This document shows positions 35,689-44,216 of a DNA stretch of 64,000 nt, piece by piece. A program made the translations under genes and the position numbers. Origin of the DNA: Litoribrevibacter albus (GTDB lineage: Bacteria; Pseudomonadota; Gammaproteobacteria; Pseudomonadales; Litoribrevibacteraceae); the NCBI RefSeq assembly GCF_030159995.1, contig NZ_BSNM01000002.1, forward strand, positions 1 through 64,000. Direction: 5' to 3'. A model generated the notes under the pieces. It made no database searches, had not been told where the DNA came from, and was given only the letters and a program-made list of their open reading frames with translations. The stretch's first letter is position 1; every line of letters begins with the position of its first letter.

Positions 35689-37166
35689 TAGTGATCTCCT
35701 TTGCGTGTGTCTGTGTTGTGAGCATCGATGTAGTCGGACATTTCCTGGGTGTAACCTACGTCCACCTGAGCAGGGTTCAATGTGGCCGGCAGATCCTCAT
35801 CCTGACCGTGAGTGCTTTGGTCATTAAGCAGTGACTCTATGGTTGCAGGGCCTTTACGAACCAGCTTCCGCATGAAGTACACATAGGTGATGAAGAGAAT
35901 GCTGTAGACGGTGACAAACAAGGCCAGAGAGAAGGCGACGCTTTGTGCAGGTAACGGAGAAACCACATCGGTAGTGCGAACCAAGCCTTGCACTAACCAC
36001 GGCTGACGCCCCACTTCCACCACATACCAACCGGCCAGTGTTGCGATAACACCGGCGGGAATCATTAATACAGAGAAAGTCAGCAGAGGCTTGGATTCAA
36101 ACATGCGCCCTCTGCGTCGAGCAATCCAACCGGCCAGACCGAGTAATAGCATTAATCCTCCTAGCCCGAGCATGATACGGAAGGAGAAGAACACCACGGG
36201 TACTGGCGGGCGATCTTCCTTGGCGACTTGATCCAACCCGGCAATTTCACCATCCAGATCGTGTTTGATGATCAGGCTGGCGGCTTTAGGAATGGTCACT
36301 TCGTAATGATTGGTTTCCTGTTGTTGATCGGGGATGGCGAATAAGCGCAGATCCGCGCCTTTTTCTGTTTCCCAAATGCCTTCCATTGCAGCCAGCTTCA
36401 CAGGCTGATGTTCGGCCACATTCAAACCGTGGAAGTCACCGACGACAATTTGTAATGGTGCCAAAATCAGAATGGCTTTCATGGTGAAAGAGAAGCCCAC
36501 TTTGGCGAATTCGGTGTGTTGTTTTCTCAATAAGTAATAGGCGTGAATGCCTGCAATCAGTAATGAAGCCGACAAACAGGTCGCCAATAACATGTGGGAT
36601 AAACGGTAAGGGAAAGATGGATTGAAGATCACTTCCAACCAGCTGGTTGGGTGGAATACGCCATCGACAATTTCATAGCCTGCGGGAGTGTGCATCCATG
36701 AATTCGCCGCAAGAATCCAGAAGGAGGAAAATACCGTGCCGATAGCTACAGTGCAGGTGGCGATGAAATGTACCTTGGGTGAGACTCGATTCCAGCCGAA
36801 CAGCATAATGCCGAGGAAACCGGCTTCAAGGAAGAAGGCGGTGAGTACTTCATACGCCAATAAGGGCGCCAGTACCGGGCCGACTATGGTCGAAAATTCG
36901 CTGAAGTTGGTGCCGAACTCGTACGACAGTACCACTCCGGAAACAACGCCCATCCCGAAGGTCACGGCAAAGGGTTTCATCCAGAATTTTACCTGTTGTA
37001 AATACACCGGATTTTTTGTTTTCAGCCAGAGTCCTTCCATGATGGCAATGTACAGCGATAAGCCAATGGTGATGGTCGGAAACATGATGTGATAGCTCAC
37101 GGTAAACGCAAACTGAATGCGAGATAGCAAGCTTGAGTCGGGTAACGAGGATAGCAGCTCGAACAT
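35688..37166 (-). CDS. cioA: Cyanide-insensitive terminal oxidase subunit I
   Basis: A 492-residue heme-bearing subunit of a bd-type quinol oxidase. The N-terminal FTVSYHIMFPTITIGLS supplies one heme histidine, and RLSHMLLATCL another. GDFHGLNVAEHQPVKLAAMEGIWE and the GRQPWLVQGLVRT segment are conserved. The quinol-binding loop is short, and the LVQGLVRTTDVVSP sequence is of the CIO type rather than E. coli CydA. I start it at ATG 37166 (MFELLSS), after an AAAGGGTG ribosome-binding site. A longer frame to 37289 would begin at about the predicted transcription start. Confidence 0.94.
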   Translation of the reverse strand: MFELLSSLPDSSLLSRIQFAFTVSYHIMFPTITIGLSLYIAIMEGLWLKTKNPVYLQQVKFWMKPFAVTFGMGVVSGVVLSYEFGTNFSEFSTIVGPVLAPLLAYEVLTAFFLEAGFLGIMLFGWNRVSPKVHFIATCTVAIGTVFSSFWILAANSWMHTPAGYEIVDGVFHPTSWLEVIFNPSFPYRLSHMLLATCLSASLLIAGIHAYYLLRKQHTEFAKVGFSFTMKAILILAPLQIVVGDFHGLNVAEHQPVKLAAMEGIWETEKGADLRLFAIPDQQQETNHYEVTIPKAASLIIKHDLDGEIAGLDQVAKEDRPPVPVVFFSFRIMLGLGGLMLLLGLAGWIARRRGRMFESKPLLTFSVLMIPAGVIATLAGWYVVEVGRQPWLVQGLVRTTDVVSPLPAQSVAFSLALFVTVYSILFITYVYFMRKLVRKGPATIESLLNDQSTHGQDEDLPATLNPAQVDVGYTQEMSDYIDAHNTDTRKGDH

Positions 37167-37300
37167 GGTTTCACCCTTTGTAGTTGTAAGAATGTCCCTC
37201 CTGTTGAAAGGTGTGTGTCTGCATCCGTAGGCCCGGTTTAATGATCTAATCGTGACCGTTCCAATGGGGTGTGGCAGCACGCCTTCCAATACCCCCTAAG

Positions 37301-37316
37301 AGCAAAGCGGGTGCCA
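37301..37316 (-). promoter_or_regulatory. Sigma-54 (-24/-12) promoter of the cio operon
   Basis: Read on the minus strand this is TGGCACCCGCTTTGCT, a perfect match to TGGCAC-N5-TTGCW with canonical GG-GC spacing. It lies 134 bp upstream of the cioA start, and initiation is expected near 37290. The 180 bp beyond it contain T-rich, bendable sequence suited to an enhancer-binding activator, and the divergent operon encodes just such an NtrC-type protein. Confidence 0.85.
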
Positions 37317-37425
37317 ATAAAAATGATGGATTTATTAAGGCGTTGTTTTAAAAGGATTTGTTCGGTTTTTTAGTTGTTTTTTGTTTTTGGGTTGCTTAAT
37401 AACTGGCCAATGAAAAGGACTATAT

Positions 37426-37474
37426 GTAAACTTTGTAGACGGTTTTTAGTGTGAAGTGTGTAAAGTAAGTTTAC
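37426..37474. promoter_or_regulatory. Candidate activator-binding inverted repeat
   Basis: GTAAACTT (37426-37433) and AAGTTTAC (37467-37474) are perfect 8-bp inverted copies, 33 bp apart. They lie upstream of the cio sigma-54 promoter and just before the divergent kinase gene. They could be two half sites, or one arm each of separate sites, for the NtrC-type regulator encoded at 39403. This is inference from position. Confidence 0.4.
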
Positions 37475-37502
37475 GATTTCTTTTCTATGTGGGAGGCAAG
37501 CG

Positions 37503-39389
37503 ATGGACATCTCTGTTCTATTTAATACCAGTTTGTGGACCACAGTATTGAGTGCGTTCGGTGTGGCGATCTGGCTATGGAGTCGACGCCGGGAAGATCC
37601 AAGCCTACCTGCACTGGCTGGATTTTGCTTATCGATGGCGGCCTGGTGCCTGGGACATATCTTCGCACTACAGCAGCAACCTCAGTTGGCCGTGCCTTTG
37701 TTGTTGGCGAACCCGTTGCTACCCACCAGTTTTCTGCACTTTGTGATCGTATGGTTGAAGGATTCCAAGGTTTCGACCTTTGGTTTGGACCAGCGCATTC
37801 CCTATTTTTATGTTGCGGCCCTGCTGGTCACCGTTGCCAGTGTTCTGGCTGATGGGGGCTTTTTGGCTCCTTGGTTGGTGTTCCCTAGTTTCTTCCATCT
37901 GGCCTTGGCGGGTTGGATGAATCTCGCCTATACGGTGGCGGTCGGGATCTTTGCTCACATATTGCTGCTTTACGGATTCCGAGAAAGCCAGGGGAATCAG
38001 CGCCGTTCCATCGTGGCTATTTTTGTAGTGGGCGCCTGGGGATTTTTGCTCGCGACCAGCTTCATCTTGCCGTCGATTCCTAGTCATTTCTTTCCATACC
38101 CCATGCTGGCTCTGCCCAGTTATGCGGTGCTGGTGGCGTATTCCGTAGTTCGCTACCGCTTGGTGGAAGCCAATCGGTTAGTCAGTCATGCCTTACAGTG
38201 GCTAGTGGTGTTGATGGTCTCAATGCTGGTGATGGGCGGGCTGTTATGGCTGGTTGAACCACTCGGGCTGGAAGAGTTATCTCATGTACCTAACCTGCAG
38301 CTTTTGGTGTATTCAACGCTGTTGTTACTGATCGCCTGGTTATCCTATGAACCGGCGAAGCGGTTTGCGGAGCGTTTGATTTACCCGGGCGGGAAGGTCG
38401 AAGAAGCGACATTGAATCTTTGGGTGAGTCAGTTGAATCGGGTAACCTCCTGGGAGGAACTGGCCTCCGTCGTGGAAACCATGTGGTACCAACGCAGCCG
38501 CTACAAAGCAGGTATGAGTATTGTTGATGCTCAAGGGGAGCCTTACGTTGAAACCCGGCAGACAACGCAATTTACCTGTATTAAACGCAGTCAGTGGCAC
38601 TGTTACTTAAATGGCTGGGAAGACATTCCGCCAGCAACGCATCATATGGCAGAGATTCTGGCTGCGATGTTGCCGAGTACCTGTGCGTCACTGGAGCGTT
38701 CTCTGCAACTGGCTGAAGTCAAAGCCAAGGCGGAGCGAGCGCGCATTGAGCAGCGGCATTTGGTTGAGTTAGGCGGGCTGACCGCCGCCATTGCTCATGA
38801 GTTACGAAACCCGTTGAACATCATCAACATGGCCTCTGCTCAAACCGAGCCGATGATTAAATCGCACATTCAAAACCAAGTGGCCCGTGCGGAGTTATTG
38901 ATTCGCGATACTCTCAGTTACGCCAGCAACATTGATCTGAACAAGACCGAGATGGATGTGATGAGCTTGGTGAATCAGGTGGTCGAACAGATTGATGCTT
39001 TGTTTAACGTGCACATCGATGTGCAAGGGCCGGAGACTTTGATGGGCGCGTTCGATGGCCCGAGATTACAGCAGGTGCTGATCAATATCCTGGAAAACTC
39101 AGCGGCCTTTATTGCTCAGCAAGCCGATGGAAAAATTCAGCTCACGGTACAAAGAGACGTGTTGCAAGGCATGACTTCCGAACTGGTGATCTCTATTCAC
39201 AACAATGGCCCGCAAATACCGGACGAGATGCAAGCACACCTGTTTGAACCCTTCATTAGCAAGCGCAGCGGCGGCAGCGGTTTGGGCTTATCCATTGTGC
39301 GACGGATAGTCGATGCTCACCAAGGCAGCATCGAATACCGGGAGGATTGTGGTTGGCCCGTCACCTTTATGGTTCGGTTGCCGGAATAA
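37503..39389 (+). CDS. Membrane sensor histidine kinase of the cio-adjacent two-component system
   Basis: A 628-residue kinase. The N-terminal 280 residues hold about eight membrane helices, resembling the 7TM-type sensor module of some histidine kinases. A GAF-like region follows (about 300-400). The HisKA motif AIAHELRNPLNIINMA has phospho-His432, and the ATPase domain has asparagine in ILENSAAF and the GGSGLGLSIV box. It sits 14 bp before an NtrC-type response regulator and is divergent from cioAB. Buried in the membrane near the quinone pool, it might sense respiratory state; that is inference. ATG 37503 follows GTGGGAGG. Confidence 0.88.
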   Translation: MDISVLFNTSLWTTVLSAFGVAIWLWSRRREDPSLPALAGFCLSMAAWCLGHIFALQQQPQLAVPLLLANPLLPTSFLHFVIVWLKDSKVSTFGLDQRIPYFYVAALLVTVASVLADGGFLAPWLVFPSFFHLALAGWMNLAYTVAVGIFAHILLLYGFRESQGNQRRSIVAIFVVGAWGFLLATSFILPSIPSHFFPYPMLALPSYAVLVAYSVVRYRLVEANRLVSHALQWLVVLMVSMLVMGGLLWLVEPLGLEELSHVPNLQLLVYSTLLLLIAWLSYEPAKRFAERLIYPGGKVEEATLNLWVSQLNRVTSWEELASVVETMWYQRSRYKAGMSIVDAQGEPYVETRQTTQFTCIKRSQWHCYLNGWEDIPPATHHMAEILAAMLPSTCASLERSLQLAEVKAKAERARIEQRHLVELGGLTAAIAHELRNPLNIINMASAQTEPMIKSHIQNQVARAELLIRDTLSYASNIDLNKTEMDVMSLVNQVVEQIDALFNVHIDVQGPETLMGAFDGPRLQQVLINILENSAAFIAQQADGKIQLTVQRDVLQGMTSELVISIHNNGPQIPDEMQAHLFEPFISKRSGGSGLGLSIVRRIVDAHQGSIEYREDCGWPVTFMVRLPE

Positions 39390-39402
39390 CAAGGAAGGCT
39401 TT

Positions 39403-40857
39403 ATGACAAATAACTTCATAAAACAAACATCCGCCAAGCTATTGTTGGTCGATGATGAACGCGCCTTCTGTGAACTGTGCGCCTTATGGTTAGAGCAGGC
39501 CGGTTATCAAGTCGTGAGCTGTGGCGATGGACAACAAGCCGAGCTGGAATTTCTCAAGGCGGAGGCTTCCGGCGACGGCTTTGATCTGGTGATTCACGAC
39601 CTGGCGTTGCCGCCGACCTTCAAACCGGAAGACGGGCTTGCTTACCTGAAACGCTATCACAACACCCCAGTGGTGGTATTAACCGGTCATGATGAACGAA
39701 CGTTGGCGTTGAAGGCCATTGAGCTAGGCGCTGAAGACTTCATTGCCAAACCGGTAGACCCGGACTTTCTCAAAATCATTGTTCAGCGGACGGTGGAAAA
39801 GCATCGCCTGATGAAGCAGGTCCAGGATCTGGAAGCCGAGCTAAAGAGTAATCAAGGGCCGAATGACGAACTGGGACTGGTGGGCGTGAGCCAGGGTACT
39901 CATGCCATTCGTGAACTGATTACCCGGATTGCGCCGACGCAAGTGCCGGTATTTATTCAGGGGCCGAGTGGAACGGGCAAAGAGATCATTGCCAACGCCA
40001 TTCATGGGCTCAGTGGTCGTTCTGACCAAGCGTTTATCTCTGTGCATTGCGGGGCGATTCCGGCCGAGTTGTTGGAAAGCGAACTCTTTGGCTATAAGAA
40101 AGGAGCTTTTACTGGCGCCGATAAAGACCGCAAAGGTTTGCTGGCAATGGCGGACAAAGGCACCTTGTTCCTCGATGAAATCGGTGAAATGCCATTAGCC
40201 ATGCAGGTCAAATTGCTGCGCGTCTTACAAGAAGGCAGTTTCTACCCGGTAGGCAGTCGTGATCTGGTGACCATCGATGTGCGTTTAGTCTCGGCGACCA
40301 ATCGAGATTTACCTTTGGCGGTGCAACAAGGGGAGTTTCGTGATGACCTCTACTACCGAATCAAAGGGTTGACGATTACTACCCAGCGACTGGATGAACG
40401 TCGGGAAGATATTCCACCATTACTGCGTGCTTTTCTTGATCGTTATAACGAGCAGCACAACACGCAGTTAACCCTCTCTCCGGAAGTCTTGCACTGGTTC
40501 AATCATACCGACTGGCCGGGCAATGTTCGGGAACTTAAAAATACCCTGGAAAGTGCCGCCGCCATTTCACTCGGCCAACAAATCACCTTACAGGAACTTG
40601 CCTTAATTCGCAGCGATCTGATGCAAGAAGAGGCGCTAAATCCAGGCTCTTCTTTTAGTTCGTCTAATGGCGATGCGTTTGCACAAAACGCCGACCTCAG
40701 CAAACCGCTGGAAGAACAAGTTAGTGCGTTGGAAATACAATTGATTCAGGCGGCCATGGCTGCCAATGACAACAACAAAACCCGAAGTGCCCAGCAGTTA
40801 GGCATTACCCGCCAAGGCTTGATTAATAAGATAAATCGGTATGGGCTGGGGCTTTGA
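39403..40857 (+). CDS. NtrC-type sigma-54-dependent response regulator
   Basis: A 484-residue enhancer-binding activator. Its receiver domain (about 10-125) has VDDER, phospho-acceptor Asp in VIHDLALP and lysine in AKPVD. The AAA+ domain has Walker A GPSGTGKE, the intact sigma-54-contacting GAFTGA motif and [13 protein letters not shown] Fis-type helix-turn-helix ends the protein ([23 protein letters not shown]). I start it at ATG 39403, preceded by AAGGAAGG; the longer frame from 39313 overlaps the kinase gene. The perfect sigma-54 promoter of the divergent cio operon is its most obvious target. Confidence 0.92.
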   Translation: MTNNFIKQTSAKLLLVDDERAFCELCALWLEQAGYQVVSCGDGQQAELEFLKAEASGDGFDLVIHDLALPPTFKPEDGLAYLKRYHNTPVVVLTGHDERTLALKAIELGAEDFIAKPVDPDFLKIIVQRTVEKHRLMKQVQDLEAELKSNQGPNDELGLVGVSQGTHAIRELITRIAPTQVPVFIQGPSGTGKEIIANAIHGLSGRSDQAFISVHCGAIPAELLESELFGYKKGAFTGADKDRKGLLAMADKGTLFLDEIGEMPLAMQVKLLRVLQEGSFYPVGSRDLVTIDVRLVSATNRDLPLAVQQGEFRDDLYYRIKGLTITTQRLDERREDIPPLLRAFLDRYNEQHNTQLTLSPEVLHWFNHTDWPGNVRELKNTLESAAAISLGQQITLQELALIRSDLMQEEALNPGSSFSSSNGDAFAQNADLSKPLEEQVSALEIQLIQAAMAANDNNKTRSAQQLGITRQGLINKINRYGLGL

Positions 40858-40879
40858 GTTTCAGCTTAATATATGAATA

Positions 40880-41404
40880 TTAGGTAACGGCATACGTTGT
40901 TTTTACCAGTTGATTGAGCAATACCTCTGAGCGTTTTAGCTTCAGTTCAATGGCTTGTGGCAGCTGATCAAACAGCGGGATGCCTTGCCCTAACAGCACA
41001 GGCACCGTGGTAATCGTAAGTTCATCGATTAAGCCAGCAGCTAAGAAACTTTGGATCAGCTTTCCTCCGTCGATGTACAAATTCTGAAACCCTTGCTGAT
41101 GTAAGTGCTTGACCAGTGTGTCAGGTGAGCCAGACATAAAAGTGATCTTGCCTGATAACTCTGTGGGAACCTTTGTTAATTGGTTGCTGATCACGAATAC
41201 AGGTTTATCGTAAGGCCATTCGCCAAAGGATCGTACTTTCTCATAGGTGTTTCTGCCCATCACTAAGGCATCTATCGAGTTCATAAAGGCACTGAATCCC
41301 AAATCGTTGTCATCAGGGTTATTAATTTTTTCCAGCCAATCCAGTTCCCCTTGTGGACCTGCTATGAAGCCGTCCAGGCTTTGAGCTATGTATACGCAGT
41401 TCAT
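40880..41404 (-). CDS. Dihydrofolate reductase/RibD C-terminal-like protein
   Basis: A 174-residue cytoplasmic protein of the RibD C-terminal/dihydrofolate reductase-like fold. Conserved parts are the N-terminal AQSLDGFIAGPQGELDWLE, the MGRNTYEKV segment and LYIDGGKLIQSFL with the glycine pair that contacts NADPH. It is probably an NADPH-dependent reductase of an unknown pterin-like or other substrate, as is true of most such stand-alone proteins. It is monocistronic and convergent with the NtrC-type gene, 22 bp apart. Confidence 0.87.
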   Translation of the reverse strand: MNCVYIAQSLDGFIAGPQGELDWLEKINNPDDNDLGFSAFMNSIDALVMGRNTYEKVRSFGEWPYDKPVFVISNQLTKVPTELSGKITFMSGSPDTLVKHLHQQGFQNLYIDGGKLIQSFLAAGLIDELTITTVPVLLGQGIPLFDQLPQAIELKLKRSEVLLNQLVKTTYAVT

Positions 41405-41501
41405 CGTGATTTACCTTTGATATGAGTGTTAGAAGAGTAGGGCATTACGTTCGTTGAGCACGTCATTTATGTATCTTTAATTTCATGTAGTTTAAATTAT
41501 G

Positions 41502-41517
41502 CTGTATATTAATACAG
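41502..41517. promoter_or_regulatory. LexA (SOS) box of umuDC
   Basis: CTGTATATTAATACAG is a near-perfect match to the enterobacterial/pseudomonad LexA consensus CTG-N10-CAG, with the internal TATA-rich pattern. It lies 35 bp before the umuD start codon, where LexA would block transcription until DNA damage. Confidence 0.92.
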
Positions 41518-41552
41518 TGTAATTTGTCTGTGAACAGCTACCGAGGTGAATC

Positions 41553-41978
41553 ATGAATGTAGTACGGGTTAGTCGGGAGGAAGTATCGAAGTTGAGCTTC
41601 TTTACGTCTTGGGTGGCGGCAGGTTTCCCAAGTCCGGCGGATGATTATGCTGAACGTAGTTTGAGTATCGATGAGCTGCTAATAAAGCACCCTTCGGCAA
41701 CTTACCTGGTTCGGGCGCATGGGGATTCAATGATTCGAAGTGGTATTTTTGATCAAGATATTTTGGTTGTGGATCGTTCTCTCGAAGCTCGTGACGGGGA
41801 TATCGTAATTGCCGCCTGCAATGGTGAACTGACGTGTAAATATCTGGATCTGGCGGCGCGCTGTTTGGTCGCAGCGAATCCGAAATTCCCTTCGATTCCT
41901 ATTTGTGATGAACAAGACCTGTTGATAGAAGGGGTTGTGACTTCATCCATTCGGCTGCATCGCGCATGTATGCGTTAG
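41553..41978 (+). CDS. umuD: UmuD-like S24 peptidase, DNA polymerase V accessory subunit
   Basis: A 141-residue protein of the LexA/UmuD S24 family. RecA-stimulated self-cleavage is expected at Ala23-Gly24 in VAAGFPSPA, matching the Cys24-Gly25 site of E. coli. The catalytic serine is Ser59 (AHGDSMIR) and the lysine Lys96 (ELTCKYL). The shortened form would join UmuC to make polymerase V. It is the first gene of an SOS operon with a LexA box 35 bp upstream; its end overlaps umuC by 13 bases. Confidence 0.96.
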   Translation: MNVVRVSREEVSKLSFFTSWVAAGFPSPADDYAERSLSIDELLIKHPSATYLVRAHGDSMIRSGIFDQDILVVDRSLEARDGDIVIAACNGELTCKYLDLAARCLVAANPKFPSIPICDEQDLLIEGVVTSSIRLHRACMR

Positions 41979-43219
41979 TAGATTGTAATAGTTTCTTTGC
42001 CAGCTGCGAGCAAGTATTTCGGCCTGATTTGAGAGGTCAGCCGGTGGTGGTGCTGAGTAATAACGATGGCTGTATTGTTGCTCGATCAAAAGAAGCAAAG
42101 CAGCTTGGTATCCCTGACTTACAGCCATACTTTAAAATCTCAGATCAGTTGCGACAGGCGGGGGTCCATGTTTTTTCCAGTAATTACGAGTTGTATGGTG
42201 ACTTATCGACTCGCGTCATGGATACCCTGAAAGCCTTTTCACCCAACATTGAAGTGTATTCCATTGATGAGTCCTTTTTGGATATGTCAGGTCATGCGCT
42301 TAAAACATTACCTGAGTTGGGCCGTGCAATGCGAGATACCATCTACAGGCATGTACGTTTACCGGTTGGCGTTGGCATGGGGGCGACCAAAACCCTGGCT
42401 AAGCTGGCTAATCATATCGCTAAGAAATCCAACAAATGCCATTACGTCTGTGTGATCGATCGGTTGGAGCAGTGGCACAAAGTCTTTGCCAAAATTCCGG
42501 TTCATCACGTGTGGGGCATCGGCTCTCGTTTATCAGGGCGCTTGGCGGATCAGCGTATTTATTCTGTTTTGGATCTGATTCAACAGGATCCAGAGCGAAT
42601 GAAGAAACACTACAGCGTTAATGTATCGAGAACCATTACAGAACTTCAGGGCATACCTTGTTATGGTCTGGATGAAACCCCGGAACCGAAGAAGCAGATT
42701 ATCTCCACACGATCTTTTGGGGTTAAGGTGTTTAATTGTTTGGCGTTGGAGCAATCGGTCAGTCAATATGCCAGCCGAGCTTGTGAGAAACTTCGTAAAG
42801 AACAGCAACGCGTAAAAACCATGATGGTATTTGCGTCTTCCTCCCGGTTTGATGCCAATTACTACACTCGCTCGGTGATCGTACCTCTTTCAATGCCTAC
42901 AAATGACAGTCGGGTGATTTGTTCACTGGCTCGAAAAGCGGTTCGAGAATGCATTTACAAGTCAGGCGTTCCCTTCGCGCGAGCGGGTGTTGGGCTCATT
43001 GAACTCTATGCTGAAAGTCCTGAACAGTTGGATGCGTTTACCGCGCGACAAGACGAGCGATCACAAGAGCTTATGAAGTTGGTAGATCACATTAATCAAA
43101 CCTGTGGTCGGGTGTTTATTGCCAGCCAAGGCATTGATCCTTATTGGAAAATGCAACGAAATCTCAAATCTCCTGCATACACAACACGCTGGCCGGATCT
43201 GCCAATAGTGAAGGTTTGA
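41966..43219 (+). CDS. umuC: UmuC-like Y-family DNA polymerase
   Basis: A 417-residue Y-family polymerase, catalytic subunit of polymerase V for error-prone lesion bypass. The N-terminal YALVDCNSFFASCEQVF holds the first catalytic aspartate, and YSIDESFLDM the second Asp-Glu pair. The GVGMGATKTLAKLANHIAKK segment and helix-hairpin-helix region (about 170-215) follow, with the little finger to about 350 and a C-terminal DUF4113-like tail (WKMQRNLKSPAYTTRW). It overlaps umuD and shares its LexA-controlled promoter. Confidence 0.97.
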   Translation: MYALVDCNSFFASCEQVFRPDLRGQPVVVLSNNDGCIVARSKEAKQLGIPDLQPYFKISDQLRQAGVHVFSSNYELYGDLSTRVMDTLKAFSPNIEVYSIDESFLDMSGHALKTLPELGRAMRDTIYRHVRLPVGVGMGATKTLAKLANHIAKKSNKCHYVCVIDRLEQWHKVFAKIPVHHVWGIGSRLSGRLADQRIYSVLDLIQQDPERMKKHYSVNVSRTITELQGIPCYGLDETPEPKKQIISTRSFGVKVFNCLALEQSVSQYASRACEKLRKEQQRVKTMMVFASSSRFDANYYTRSVIVPLSMPTNDSRVICSLARKAVRECIYKSGVPFARAGVGLIELYAESPEQLDAFTARQDERSQELMKLVDHINQTCGRVFIASQGIDPYWKMQRNLKSPAYTTRWPDLPIVKV

Positions 43220-43339
43220 TCTTAATACAAAAGAACAGACGCCAATTACTAATAAGATCTACTTACGTCACAACGGAATTTGGCAGATGGTGTATAGTTT
43301 TTGCTCAAATAATAAAACACCTAAGATAAGGACATCCTC

Positions 43340-44155
43340 ATGAAAACGCTATGTCATGGTTTAGCGCTCGTTTCTTTAATGCTGATTACCTGTTTTGCCA
43401 GGGCGGATTACGCCGAGGTGAACGGCATCAATATGTACTATGAAGTGCATGGTGAAGGTACACCCTTAGTATTGTTGCACGGTGGTTACGTGGACTCGGA
43501 CATGTGGACGATTGAAACCCATATTTTGTCTCAGTCCTATCAGGTAATTGAGATCGACAGTCGGGGTCACGGACGCTCTACGGACGGTGATGGGCCTATT
43601 ACCTATGAATTAATGGCTGCGGATACGTTGGCCTTATTGGATCAGCTGAATGTTTCCAATGCACATTTTGCAGGGTGGAGTGACGGTGCGGTTATTGCGG
43701 CTCAGATCGCTGCGTATCATCCTGAACGAGTGAATAAGCTGGTGCTGATCGGCGCTGCGTTTGGTGGTGATACTTATGTGCCGGCGTTCTCAACGGTCTT
43801 GGGCAGTGAGCTTTTGTTCAAAGCCTTTGCCGATACGACCTTTGGTATTAAATACAAGCTGGTGAACCCGCAACCTGAACATTGGCCGGTGTTCAGAGAC
43901 AAACTTTATACCCTTTGGAATACCGAATGTTATCTGCCGGTTGATCCCGAATTTTGTTTGGAGCCGTTAGGAAGCATTGCTGCTCAGACACTGGTTCTGG
44001 TTGGTAAGAATGAGATCATTCGTTTTGATCATACCGAAGCGATTGTGGATGCCATTCCTGATGCAGAGTTAGAGGTTGTGTATTTGGCGGGGCATTTTTT
44101 ACCGGAAACGCGCCCTTTCACTACGGCCTATAAGATCAAAGACTTTATTGAATAG
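43340..44155 (+). CDS. Exported alpha/beta hydrolase
   Basis: A 271-residue alpha/beta hydrolase with a signal peptide of about 22 residues (ending CFARAD), so it acts outside the cytoplasm. The oxyanion segment LLHGGYVDSDMW, nucleophile elbow FAGWSDGAVIA with the catalytic serine, and the terminal histidine in YLAGHFLPE are all present. It most resembles proline-iminopeptidase/esterase-like members, but the substrate is unknown. It is monocistronic, with the start at ATG 43340 behind AAGATAAGGACA. Confidence 0.83.
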   Translation: MKTLCHGLALVSLMLITCFARADYAEVNGINMYYEVHGEGTPLVLLHGGYVDSDMWTIETHILSQSYQVIEIDSRGHGRSTDGDGPITYELMAADTLALLDQLNVSNAHFAGWSDGAVIAAQIAAYHPERVNKLVLIGAAFGGDTYVPAFSTVLGSELLFKAFADTTFGIKYKLVNPQPEHWPVFRDKLYTLWNTECYLPVDPEFCLEPLGSIAAQTLVLVGKNEIIRFDHTEAIVDAIPDAELEVVYLAGHFLPETRPFTTAYKIKDFIE

Positions 44156-44160
44156 TCCTA

Positions 44161-44196
44161 AGCTCTTAATTCTTAGCTCTTAATTCTTAGCTCTTA
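44161..44196. repeat. 14-bp tandem repeat
   Basis: AGCTCTTAATTCTT is repeated perfectly at 44161-44174 and 44175-44188, with a third partial copy to 44196. It fills the gap between two convergent genes. Confidence 0.85.
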
Positions 44197-44216
44197 GCCT
44201 TCGCAGACCTTGAGTC

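Noticed and set aside
37167-37289. N-terminal extension of cioA
   Set aside because: It would begin at about the predicted transcription start of the sigma-54 promoter, while ATG 37166 has a good ribosome-binding site and matches the family start.
37281-37296. A second possible sigma-54 site on the plus strand (TGGCAG near 37272)
   Set aside because: The expected TTGC element at the right spacing is missing, unlike the perfect minus-strand site at 37301-37316.
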